NCBI GenBank assembly: GCA_020633435.1
Contig: JACKDP010000004.1
Location: forward strand, 682,001-746,000
Source: Myxococcales bacterium
GTDB lineage: Bacteria; Myxococcota_A; Bradymonadia; UBA7976; UBA1532
DNA: 64,000 bases
Direction of reading: 5' to 3'
A model generated the notes under the pieces. It did not search any database, was not told the DNA's origin, and saw only the letters and a list, made by a program, of their open reading frames with translations. Both the position numbers and the translations under genes were made by a program. How positions within the stretch are numbered: position 1 is the first letter of the stretch; the number at the start of each line of letters is the position of its first letter. This document shows, one piece after another, positions 16,609 to 24,448 of the stretch.

Positions 16609-18563
16609 TCGCCCACGGGCGCCAGGTAGGTGCCGCGGTCGCTGACGTAGACGGCCTGGGTGGACCCGCCGACGACCACGCGCCGGACGTCGGCCGCCCA
16701 GCCGAAGGCCTCGCCCGTGGTGGGGTCGATCTGGAAGAGGGCGTCGTGGTCGCGCCAGCCGAGCAGGTGGCCCGCGTCGATGGGGGCCAGGCTGTCCACG
16801 TCGACGGCGAAGGCCGTCTGGGGCGGCCCCGGGGGGATGGGCGCGCGGAAATAGCCTTCGGATCCGAGCACATACAGGGCCCGGGAGCCGGGCTCCTCTA
16901 CGCGCCCGGCGCGAGGGGCGCCCGCGACGAGGGGCGTGGGCTCAAGGGCCCGGCTGGGCCCGGCGAGGTACCAGAGGGTCCGCGTCGCTGCCTGCCAGGC
17001 GGTCGCGCCCGTCCGCACGGCGGTGAGCTGAGACAGGCCCTCAACCCCGAGCGGCCGGGCCGGGCCGACGGTGGGGACGTCGTACGCGATCCCATCGGCC
17101 AGGGCGACGGCGCCATCGCCGTCCACGACGAAGCGCACGACGTCGCCGGGAAGCACCGACTCGCCCTCCCCGAACAGGTCGCCGCGCCAGAGGCCGTGGT
17201 CGGGCTGGACGGCGAACAGCCGGCCACCGCTGATGACCACGCTGTCGCCATCGGCGGCATCGACCAGGCGATACTCCTGGTCTCGAAACGACGACACGAC
17301 CCGACGCAGCGCCGGTCCTCCGTCGTCGGCCCGGAAGAAGACCAGCACCTCCCCCTGGAAGCGTGGCCTGGGGGTGGGCAGGACGTCGCGGGCCATGATC
17401 GAGGCGCCCTCATTGGGCCCCCACCGGGTGAGTTCGCCCGCGGGACCCAGCCAGAAGAGGCCGCCGCGAGCAGGGAGGGTGGACAGGAAGGCGTCGCTGG
17501 CCGGGAAGCCGGGCGCAAGGGGCCGGGCGGCCTCCAGAGGACCACCGTAGATGGCGAAGGCATCGCCATCGCGCTGAGCCCATGCAACCTCCCCGGCAAG
17601 CAAGTCGGTCACGAGCAGCCAGGGCACGCCCTCGGCGAGCACCTCGGAGGCGGCCCCCGGCCGGCCGCGGACCAGGCGGGACAACGCCTCCCGGGTGGCC
17701 ACCATGCCCAGGGCCTCGCCGTCCGGTCGCCAGCGGACCCACGGCTGGGCCTCTTGGAACAGCGGCCGGCGAAGGGCATTGGCCAGGTCGATGGTGTCGA
17801 TGTCGCCGGCGAGGCCGGGCTCGGTGCGGCGGCGGATGGCCACCTGACCGCCGTCGGGGCTGAAGCCCAGGAAGATCTCCAGGCCCTCGGCCAGCAAGAC
17901 CCGAGGCGCGACGACGTCGGTGGGGCTGCCCAGCAAGGCATCACCCTCCGACCAGACCACGTAGCCGCCATCGGCGCGGAACTGCAGGGTGTTGCCGGCC
18001 TCGGCCCCCAGCCGCACGCCTCGGTAGAGGAGGACGGGGGGCACCTCCACGGGTTCGGCACCGACCTCGATCTCGATCTCGATGGTCTCGTGATCCGGCG
18101 CGCGGAAGGTGAGGGTGTGCGGACCTGGCGGCAGATCGAGCTGGTAGGCGCCCTGAACGGCCTCGACCACTGCTTCCTCGGCCGACACGACGACCTGGAG
18201 CCGTGCGTCGGCGGCTCGGGCCTCCCCCGAGACCAGCGTTGTCCCGGCTGGGGCTGCGTCGGCGGCCGCGTCGGTGAGAGCCGCCCCGTCCGCGACGGCG
18301 TCCCTCACCGCGCCGGCGTCGGGGATCGATGCATCGGCAGCGCGTGCATCGAGGACCGGAGGGCCCTCGTCGAGGGGCATCCCCCGATCTCGAGGTGACG
18401 CGTCCAGGCCCCCCGCGTCTTGCAGGGCGGCATCACCACCCGTGTCGGTGGCCACCTCCACATCGATCGTGCCGTCTTCACCCTCGGCCCGCGCCCGGGT
18501 CGAGTCCTCGCAGGCCCACGAGAGGCCCACGACCAGCATCCAGCCCAGTGCGCGCTTTCCCAT
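16605..18563 (-). CDS. Lipoprotein with propeller-like repeats
   Basis: 652 residues. A signal peptide ends LSWAC followed by Glu-Asp, then an Asp/Ala-rich spacer (about 25-105). Residues 105-175 look like a PEGA/Ig-type strand region (GPHTLTFRAPDHETIEIEIEVG). From about 180 to the end, repeated hydrophobic strands with WSPDG/RPDG-like turns (GFSPDGGQVAIRR, WRPDGEALGMV) suggest a TolB/WD40-type beta-propeller. No catalytic site is seen. It is the first gene of a five-gene minus-strand operon and is divergent from the DNRLRE lipoprotein, with 46 bp between starts. Confidence 0.72.
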   Translation of the reverse strand: MGKRALGWMLVVGLSWACEDSTRARAEGEDGTIDVEVATDTGGDAALQDAGGLDASPRDRGMPLDEGPPVLDARAADASIPDAGAVRDAVADGAALTDAAADAAPAGTTLVSGEARAADARLQVVVSAEEAVVEAVQGAYQLDLPPGPHTLTFRAPDHETIEIEIEVGAEPVEVPPVLLYRGVRLGAEAGNTLQFRADGGYVVWSEGDALLGSPTDVVAPRVLLAEGLEIFLGFSPDGGQVAIRRRTEPGLAGDIDTIDLANALRRPLFQEAQPWVRWRPDGEALGMVATREALSRLVRGRPGAASEVLAEGVPWLLVTDLLAGEVAWAQRDGDAFAIYGGPLEAARPLAPGFPASDAFLSTLPARGGLFWLGPAGELTRWGPNEGASIMARDVLPTPRPRFQGEVLVFFRADDGGPALRRVVSSFRDQEYRLVDAADGDSVVISGGRLFAVQPDHGLWRGDLFGEGESVLPGDVVRFVVDGDGAVALADGIAYDVPTVGPARPLGVEGLSQLTAVRTGATAWQAATRTLWYLAGPSRALEPTPLVAGAPRAGRVEEPGSRALYVLGSEGYFRAPIPPGPPQTAFAVDVDSLAPIDAGHLLGWRDHDALFQIDPTTGEAFGWAADVRRVVVGGSTQAVYVSDRGTYLAPVGE

Positions 18564-18609
18564 GCCGTCAAGATACCAGTGGAGTCCCCGGGCGGGCTAT
18601 TCTGGCGCG

Positions 18610-19512
18610 ATGCGCGCTCTCGCCCTCTTGCTGCTGGCCGGCTGCAGCTTCGACGACTATCGGGCTGGCGAGCTGTGCCCGGAGGCCGGGAGCTGTGGGC
18701 CGGGCCTGGCGTGCGTGCGTGGGCTGTGCGCCGTGCCCACCGAGGATCGCGGCCTCCCGCCGCCGGGCGCGGACGGCGCCCGGGACGCCGCGCCCCCGGT
18801 CGCGGACGCCCGCCCGCCGCTCGATGCCTACATCCCTCTGGATTCGTTCATGAATTCCCCCCGGGACGCGGCCCCGCCGCCGGTGGACCAGGCCAGGCCG
18901 CCGCCGCCGGTGGACCAGTTCGTGCCCCCGCCGCCCCTGCCCGCCGATCCGCAGCAGGGCCTGCCGGGCTGCCGGGGCGACGCCTGGTGCGTCTACGCCG
19001 ATGGCGACGCCACCATCCTGGAGTCGAGCCCCGACGAGAACCTGGACTGGCTGCTCGGCGTCTCGAACGGCTGGGACGGCGTGCCCGACGGCGACGGCCT
19101 CGTCCGCTTCCACCTCGGCCCGCTGGCGGGCCGCGACGTCTACGCCCTCGGCCTCTACCTGGACACCTCCTACGCCGACAACAGCAACCGCGAGGGGCGC
19201 CAGTCTCACCTGGAGGTGGAGCGCATCGACCCGAGCTGGGATCAGCGCACCGTGACGTGGCGCACCCGGCTCGAGCGGGTGGCCGGCCCCATCCCCGTGT
19301 CGTCCCCCCGGTCGGCGCCTGCGGCCCCCGTGCGCTGGGAGCTGCTGGCGCTGCTGCTGTCACCGGGCGAGGTGAGCGCGCGGCTGCCAGCCGAGGTCGC
19401 CTTCCGCATCCGCGAGGAGGGCAACGGCCGCTACCTCTTCGTCAGCCGCGAGGAGGCGGCCGAGCGCCGCGAGCGGCTGCCGCCCCGGCTCGAGATCTTG
19501 CTGGTGCCATGA
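18610..19512 (+). CDS. DNRLRE-domain lipoprotein
   Basis: 300 residues. A signal peptide ends LLLAGC and a short Cys patch follows (CPEAGSCGPGLACVRGLCA), then a Pro/Asp/Ala linker (about 45-115). The C-terminal half (about 120-300) has the DNRLRE beta-sandwich pattern: YADGDATILESSPDENLDW, a conserved LVRFHL, and WDQRTVTWRTR before the last strands. DNRLRE domains occur in surface and carbohydrate-related proteins. It overlaps the next gene by 4 nt (ATGA) and starts a three-gene plus-strand operon. The start at 18610 is the first methionine giving a lipoprotein signal. Confidence 0.75.
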   Translation: MRALALLLLAGCSFDDYRAGELCPEAGSCGPGLACVRGLCAVPTEDRGLPPPGADGARDAAPPVADARPPLDAYIPLDSFMNSPRDAAPPPVDQARPPPPVDQFVPPPPLPADPQQGLPGCRGDAWCVYADGDATILESSPDENLDWLLGVSNGWDGVPDGDGLVRFHLGPLAGRDVYALGLYLDTSYADNSNREGRQSHLEVERIDPSWDQRTVTWRTRLERVAGPIPVSSPRSAPAAPVRWELLALLLSPGEVSARLPAEVAFRIREEGNGRYLFVSREEAAERRERLPPRLEILLVP

Positions 19513-20405
19513 TCAAGCGGGTGCTCCTCGCGCTGCTGGTCGTGGCGTCCCCGGCCGCGGCCGAGCGCGTCATCGTCGTCAGCCCCATCGCCAGCGGGGA
19601 GGGCATGGTGGCCCTCGGCGCCGAGCTGGCCCTGGCGCTGGATCGGGCCCTGCCCCGCAGCCCCTACACCCGCGTCGGCGAGCAGGCCGCCACCGCGAGC
19701 GAGCTGGCCACGGCCCTCGGCTGCCTGGAGCCCGACAGCCGGTGCATGCAGCAGGCGGCCCGGGCGGCCGGCGCCTCCCTGGCCCTCGTGGCGCGGCTCA
19801 CCCGCGCCGGCGCGGTCATCGGCGCCACCCTGGAGCGGGTGCCGGCCAGCCCGCGCCGCCCCGCGTTCGTGGTGCGCCGCCGCATCGACCTGGGCCAGGC
19901 CCGCCTGGACGACCAGCTCCTCGGCAAGCTGGCCCGCATCCTCACGGCCGACCTGCTGGCCGACGCCCCCACCCGGCCGGCCGCCATCGTGGCGGCGGGC
20001 GCGGGGGACGTGCAGATCGACGGGCAGCGGCACGTGGTCGACGACCCGCTGGAGCTCGCGCCCGGCCGCTACACGGTGCGCCTCGCCGGGGGCGACCCCT
20101 TCGAGGTCGACCTGCTGCCGGGCGAGCTGGCCGTGCTCAAGCCCACGACCGCGCCCGAGACCCCCACGCGGGGGCGGCGCATCGCGGCCTGGATGGCAGC
20201 GGGCGTGAGCGGGGCCTCCCTGCTCGGGGCGGGCATCATGGGCGCGCGCCTGGCCGGGACCCAGAGCGACTACGAGCGCGCGGGGTCGGGATCCGCGCTG
20301 CGGGAGTTCGCCGCCCGGGGCGAGGGCGAGGCGCTCTCCGCCAACATCTTCCTGGGGGTCGGCCTGGCCGCCGCCATCACCAGCGTCGTGCTCTTCTGGG
20401 AGTAG
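19509..20405 (+). CDS. Exported PEGA-like domain protein with C-terminal membrane helices
   Basis: 298 residues with a cleavable signal peptide (LLALLVVASPAAA). Residues about 15-150 form an alpha/beta domain of unknown family, in which ALGCLEPDSRCMQQAARAAGASLALVARLT resembles TolB N-terminal/LpoB-like modules that handle cysteine-paired helices. About 165-205 is PEGA-like (GDVQIDGQRHVVDDPLELAPGRYTVRL), then two helices near 220-240 and 280-298. This N-terminal-plus-PEGA layout is common in Myxococcota. The start overlaps the preceding stop (ATGA), and only 2 nt separate it from the HEAT gene. Confidence 0.65.
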   Translation: MIKRVLLALLVVASPAAAERVIVVSPIASGEGMVALGAELALALDRALPRSPYTRVGEQAATASELATALGCLEPDSRCMQQAARAAGASLALVARLTRAGAVIGATLERVPASPRRPAFVVRRRIDLGQARLDDQLLGKLARILTADLLADAPTRPAAIVAAGAGDVQIDGQRHVVDDPLELAPGRYTVRLAGGDPFEVDLLPGELAVLKPTTAPETPTRGRRIAAWMAAGVSGASLLGAGIMGARLAGTQSDYERAGSGSALREFAARGEGEALSANIFLGVGLAAAITSVVLFWE

Positions 20406-20407
20406 CC

Positions 20408-21419
20408 ATGTCCGCCCTGCTCGTGGCCCTGCTGGCCTTCGATCCCGCCTCGGCGCTGCAGCTCCTGGCCAGCGGCCAGGACGCCTCCGCGCTGCTGGCG
20501 TCCGTCGGGGATCTGCCCCTGGCCGACGTGGAGGCCGCGCGGTCGGCCGGCCTGCCCGCCGCCATCGGGCGCCTCGTGGCCGATCCGCAGGCCCCCGTCG
20601 CCTGGCGGCTGCTCGGCGCGCGGGCGCTGGGTCGGCTGGGCACGGACGCGGCCGACGGCCTCGGCCCCCTGGCGGCGGCGCCGGTCGACACCCCGGAGGG
20701 GGCGGCCCTGGCGCGGGAGGCGGCGCTGGCCCTGGCGCAGCTCGGCCGGGCGGATCTGCTGGGGCCGGCGCTGGCGTCGGCGGATCCCGAGGTCCGGCGC
20801 CACGCGGCGGCCTCCGGGGCGGATCCGGCGCGGCTCTGCGCCCTGCTCGGTGATCCATGGCCCCTGGTGCGGGTGGCGGCGGCGCGCGGCCTGGGGCGCG
20901 CCCCGGCAGCGGCGGCCTGCCTGGCTCGCGGCCTGGAAGATCCCGACGTGCGGGTGCAGGTGGCGGCGGCGCGGGCGGCCATCGAGGCCCGCCCCCCGGC
21001 GCTGCGGGCTCCGCTGCGCCAGCTCGCCGGCAGGGGCGGCCGCGCCGGTGGAGGCCCGCGCCGGGCCTTCGCCGCCCTCGCGGCGCTCGGCGATCTGGAG
21101 CTGGCGGAGCGCGCCTCGCCGCCCACCTGGCCCAGGGGGCATCGAGCCCCTGGCGCTGGCGGCCGTCCGGGCGCTGGCCGTCGCCGCCCGGCCCGCCGAT
21201 GGCGAGCGCCTGGCGGCCGCCCTCGGCTCGGCCGCCCCCGCCGTGCGGCTGGCCGCCATCGCCGCGCTGGCCGCCCGGCATGACGAGGCCTCCCGGGCGG
21301 CGCTCTCCGCCCACCGCGCCGGGGCCGATCCCCGCGAGCAGGCGGCCATCGACGCCGCCCTCGCCCGCGTCGGCGAGGCCCCCGAGGCCGCCGATCCCGC
21401 CCTCGCGGATCCCGAGTAG
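20408..21419 (+). CDS. HEAT-repeat protein, apparently frameshifted
   Basis: A run of HEAT/PBS-lyase-like repeats (SADPEVRRHAAASGA, GDPWPLVRVAAARGLG, EDPDVRVQVAAARAAIEA) occupies the frame from the ATG at 20408. After LAALGDLELAER near 21110 that frame loses helical repeat character. The repeats resume in another frame as GIEPLALAAVRALAVAARP, SAAPAVRLAAIAALAARH, through to a stop at 21419. The simplest repair is a 2-nt insertion in GCGC at about 21110 plus a missing G in the G5 run at 21135-21139, a net +1. Sequencing error or real decay cannot be told apart here. The start lies 2 nt after the PEGA gene stop, so it is part of that operon. Confidence 0.6.
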
Positions 21420-21493
21420 CCCGCCGCCGGCGCGCCGGCCCTCGTTAAATACGCACTGTTTTCGTCGGGTTTTGCGATTTTTGTCGCGAGGCA

Positions 21494-21558
21494 TTGCAAC
21501 GCCTGCGGCCTCCGCCGCATGATTTACGCATAACCTGATCGATTAGGTGCTGGTTATG
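21494..21558 (+). promoter_or_regulatory. Candidate promoter and nested inverted repeats at cysH start
   Basis: TTGCAA (21494-21499), an 18-bp spacer and CATGAT (21518-21523) form a fair sigma-70 promoter in an AT-rich gap. Just downstream, CATAACC (21529-21535) pairs with GGTTATG (21552-21558), whose last three bases are the cysH start codon. Between these arms lies the 16-bp near-palindrome ACCTGATCGATTAGGT (21533-21548). It could be a repressor operator at the transcription start, or a hairpin hiding the start codon. Confidence 0.4.
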
Positions 21559-22233
21559 AGGACCGAAGAGCTGGAGCACGCCGACACCCGCCGCATCCTG
21601 GAGTGGTCGTTCCAGACGTTCGCCCCCGACCGGATCGCGCTGTCGAGCGCCTTCGGGCCGAGCGGGGTGGTGCTCATGCACCTCGCCAGCCAGGTCAGCC
21701 CCGGGGTGCGGGTCTTCTTCGTGGACACCGGCTTCCACTTCATCGAGACGCTGGCCATGGTCGATCGCCTGCAGGCGGCCATGGACGTCCGCATCGACGT
21801 GGTGCGGCCGGCCATCTCGGTGGAGGATCAGGCGGAGCGGTTCGGCGAGGCGCTCTACCGGTCCGATCCCGACCGCTGCTGCGCCCTGCGCAAGGTGGCC
21901 CCGACCCAGCGGGTGCTGCGCGGGCTGGACGCCTGGATCAGCGCCCTGCGGCGCGACCAGGGCCCGAGCCGCGCCCACACCCCCGTCTACGAGGGCAAGG
22001 CCGTGGACGGCCGGCCGGTGGCGAAGATCAACCCGCTCGTGCGGTGGACCAACGCCGACGTCTGGGGGCACATCTTCGATCACGGGCTGCCCTACAACCC
22101 GCTGCACGACGAGGACTACCCGTCGGTGGGCTGCGCCCCCTGCACCCAGCGCGTGGTGCCGGGCGGCGATGAGCGCGCCGGGCGCTGGGCGGGGTCGGGC
22201 AAGACGGAGTGCGGCCTGCACACCCTCATCTGA
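21556..22233 (+). CDS. cysH: Adenylyl-sulfate (APS) reductase, iron-sulfur type
   Basis: 225 residues, thioredoxin- or glutathione-dependent, reducing APS to sulfite and AMP in assimilatory sulfate reduction. The [4Fe-4S] cysteines of the APS branch are present: Cys108-Cys109 in DRCCALRKV and Cys193/Cys196 in VGCAPC, with the catalytic C-terminal Cys219 in KTECGLH. The P-loop-like SSAFGPSG at 30-37 and DTGFHF are family marks. The two cysteine pairs argue for APS rather than PAPS as substrate. ATG 21556 is preferred to GTG 21547. No sulfate adenylyltransferase or sulfite reductase lies in the window. It is convergent with ppk2. Confidence 0.88.
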   Translation: MRTEELEHADTRRILEWSFQTFAPDRIALSSAFGPSGVVLMHLASQVSPGVRVFFVDTGFHFIETLAMVDRLQAAMDVRIDVVRPAISVEDQAERFGEALYRSDPDRCCALRKVAPTQRVLRGLDAWISALRRDQGPSRAHTPVYEGKAVDGRPVAKINPLVRWTNADVWGHIFDHGLPYNPLHDEDYPSVGCAPCTQRVVPGGDERAGRWAGSGKTECGLHTLI

Positions 22234-22239
22234 GGCGGG

Positions 22240-23112
22240 TCAGGGCTCGGCGAGCAGCTTCTCGCGCAGCGCCAGCATCTCGGCGCGCTCCTCGTCGCTG
22301 AGCTCGGGGTAGCGCAGGCCGAGGCCCATCAATGTGCGGCGCACGATGTCGGCGACCGCGAACCGCATGTACCCCTTGTTGTCGGCCGGGATGGCGTACC
22401 ACGGCGCCCAGGGCGTCGAGGTGGCCCGCAGGGCGTCCTCGTAGGCGGCCATGTAGGCGTCCCAGTGGCCGCGCTCGCGCACGTCGCCGGCCTCGAACTT
22501 CCACTGCCGGGCCGGGTCGTCGATGCGGGCCAGGAAGCGGCGGCGCTGCTCGTCCCGGGAGACGTTGAGCCAGAACTTGAGGATGACCGTGCCGTTGCGG
22601 GCCAGGTGGCGCTCGTGATCGGCGATGGACTCCAGGCGCTCGCGCCACAGCTCCTCCCCGTCCGACCGGTGGGGCAGGCGCTGGTGGTCGAGGATGCCGG
22701 GGTGCACCCGGACGACGAGGACCTCCTCGTAGTAGCTGCGGTTGAAGATGCCGATGCGGCCGCGCTCGGGCAGGCTGCGGGCCGTGCGCCAGAGGAAGTC
22801 GTGGTCGATCTCCTCCGATGACGGCCGCTTGAACGAGAAGACCTGGCAGCCGGCGGGATCGAGGCCCGAGAGCACGGCGCGGATGGTGCCGTCCTTGCCG
22901 GCGGCGTCCATGGCCTGGAACACCAGCAGCACGGCGTGGTGGTCGCTGGCGTAGAGGACGCGCTGCAGGGTGCGCAGGTCGGAGACCGTCGACGCCAGGC
23001 GCTTCTCCCAGTGCTTGCGGCCGCGCTTCTCGGGCGGGCGCGTGGGGGCCTGGGCGAGCTGGAAGCTGCCGTCGAGGGGGACGAGGTGCGGGTGGTCGTC
23101 GGCGCGATACAT
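22240..23112 (-). CDS. ppk2: Polyphosphate kinase 2 family protein
   Basis: 290 residues, one PPK2 domain. Walker A is FQAMDAAGKDGTI (65-77), Walker B and lid residues lie in FNRSYYEEVLVVRVHP, and the KFWLNVSRDEQRRRF and PWYAIPADNKGYMR motifs complete the family signature. PPK2 enzymes transfer phosphate between polyphosphate and nucleotides. Length and motifs fit the single-domain classes that phosphorylate NMP or NDP, but class cannot be decided by eye. MYRADDH at 23112 is the first methionine that leaves the usual N-terminus; the ribosome site is weak. It is divergent from the first PAS kinase. Confidence 0.87.
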   Translation of the reverse strand: MYRADDHPHLVPLDGSFQLAQAPTRPPEKRGRKHWEKRLASTVSDLRTLQRVLYASDHHAVLLVFQAMDAAGKDGTIRAVLSGLDPAGCQVFSFKRPSSEEIDHDFLWRTARSLPERGRIGIFNRSYYEEVLVVRVHPGILDHQRLPHRSDGEELWRERLESIADHERHLARNGTVILKFWLNVSRDEQRRRFLARIDDPARQWKFEAGDVRERGHWDAYMAAYEDALRATSTPWAPWYAIPADNKGYMRFAVADIVRRTLMGLGLRYPELSDEERAEMLALREKLLAEP

Positions 23113-23187
23113 GCCGGCAGGATAGCCGCGCCGGCGGCCCCGCACCACCCACCCGGGGCCGCTCGGTGCGGATCGTGTCGGGGCATG

Positions 23188-23216
23188 TAGGCAGCTTTCT
23201 ACTCTTCGGCTATGAT
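23188..23216 (+). promoter_or_regulatory. Candidate sigma-70 promoter for the PAS kinase pair
   Basis: TAGGCA (23188-23193, 4 of 6), a 17-bp spacer and TATGAT (23211-23216, 5 of 6) lie about 27 bp before the GTG start. A GGGAGG ribosome site sits between. This is one of the best promoter matches in the window. Confidence 0.5.
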
Positions 23217-23242
23217 GGACCGAACAGACCGGGAGGGCCGGC

Positions 23243-24448
23243 GTGGGCGACGGGCAGACAGAGCGTTTGGAGGCGGCCGAGGCGGAAGTCTCGCGCCTGC
23301 GCGCGCTCCTGGCCCACCGCGCCCGCGTGCGCGATGAGGTGCTGGAGGGGGCCCTCACGGGGTGGTGGGGCTGGCAGGTCGGCGACGATCGGGCCGGCTA
23401 CCTGAGCCCCGCCTTCAAGGCCCGCCTGGGCTACGCCGACGATGAGCTGCCCTCCTCCGTGGAGGGCCTCGAGCGCGTGCACCCGCCAGGCACCACCGAG
23501 CGCCTGCGGGCGGCCTTCGCGGCCCACGCCGCCACCGGCGTCCCGTTCGACATCACCCTCCCCTTCTATCACCGGGATGGCTCCGTCCTCTGGGTGCAGT
23601 GTCGCGGTCGCATCATCGACTGGCACGCCGACGGCCAGCCCAAGCGCATCGTGGGGGGCTACGTCGATCTGACGCGGTTCCTGCGCTCCGAGGAGGAGGC
23701 CCGCAGCCACCTGGCCCAGCAGGCCGACCAGCTCGTGCGCGTCAACGAGGAGCTGGCGACGCGCGCGGCCCAGCTCGAGCGCTCGAACGCCGCCCTGGAG
23801 GACTTCGCCTACGCCGCCTCCCACGATCTGCAGGCCCCCCTGCGGGCGGTGGCCAACTTCGCGGCCTGGATCGCGGAGGAGCTGCCCCCTGAGGCGGCGG
23901 AGGTGCACGGCCACGTCGATCGCCTGCTGGACCGGGTGGATCGGCTGCGCCTCCTGCACCGCGATCTGCTGGCCTACGCGCGCGCCGGGCAGGCCGTGGC
24001 CGAGGTGGTCGAGGTGAAGCTGGCCGCCGTGGTGGCGAACGCCTGGCGCCATGACGCGGCGGCCAGCCTCGTCATCGAGCGGCTCCCCGATCGGCCCCTG
24101 CGTCTGGCGGCGGCCCCGCTGCTGGCCGTCCTGCGGGCCCTCATGGACAACGCCGTGCAGCACCACGGGGAAGGCCGGGCCACGGTGACGGTGCGGGCGG
24201 TCGCCCAGCCGGGCCGCGTCGTGCTCACGGTGGCCGACGACGGGCCCGGCGTGGAGCCGCGCTACCACGAGCGCATCTTCGGCGTCCTGGAGACGCTGCG
24301 CAGCCGCGACGCCGGGGCCGGCTCGGGCATGGGGCTGCCCATCGCCCGCAAGTACGCCGAGGCGGCGGGCGGGCAGATCGCCGTCCTGCCCCAGGGCCCG
24401 CCCGGGGCGGCGTTCCAGGTCACCTGGCCCGCCGAGGTCGGCCCATGA
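23243..24448 (+). CDS. Soluble PAS-domain histidine kinase (copy 1)
   Basis: 401 residues. A short coiled coil (1-30) is followed by a PAS/PAC domain (about 32-148; HRDGSVLWVQCRGRIID), a second coiled coil (150-187), an H-box FAYAASHDLQAPLR with His194 as phosphoacceptor, and an ATPase domain with N-box MDNAVQHHGEG, G1 VADDGPGVEPRYHERIF and G2 GSGMGLPIARKY. The ASHDLQAPLR H-box is the phytochrome-related type. No transmembrane segment, so it senses a cytoplasmic signal. The start is GTG with GGGAGG upstream. It overlaps the next kinase by 4 nt (ATGA). No response regulator is adjacent, so the output partner is unknown. Confidence 0.88.
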   Translation: MGDGQTERLEAAEAEVSRLRALLAHRARVRDEVLEGALTGWWGWQVGDDRAGYLSPAFKARLGYADDELPSSVEGLERVHPPGTTERLRAAFAAHAATGVPFDITLPFYHRDGSVLWVQCRGRIIDWHADGQPKRIVGGYVDLTRFLRSEEEARSHLAQQADQLVRVNEELATRAAQLERSNAALEDFAYAASHDLQAPLRAVANFAAWIAEELPPEAAEVHGHVDRLLDRVDRLRLLHRDLLAYARAGQAVAEVVEVKLAAVVANAWRHDAAASLVIERLPDRPLRLAAAPLLAVLRALMDNAVQHHGEGRATVTVRAVAQPGRVVLTVADDGPGVEPRYHERIFGVLETLRSRDAGAGSGMGLPIARKYAEAAGGQIAVLPQGPPGAAFQVTWPAEVGP

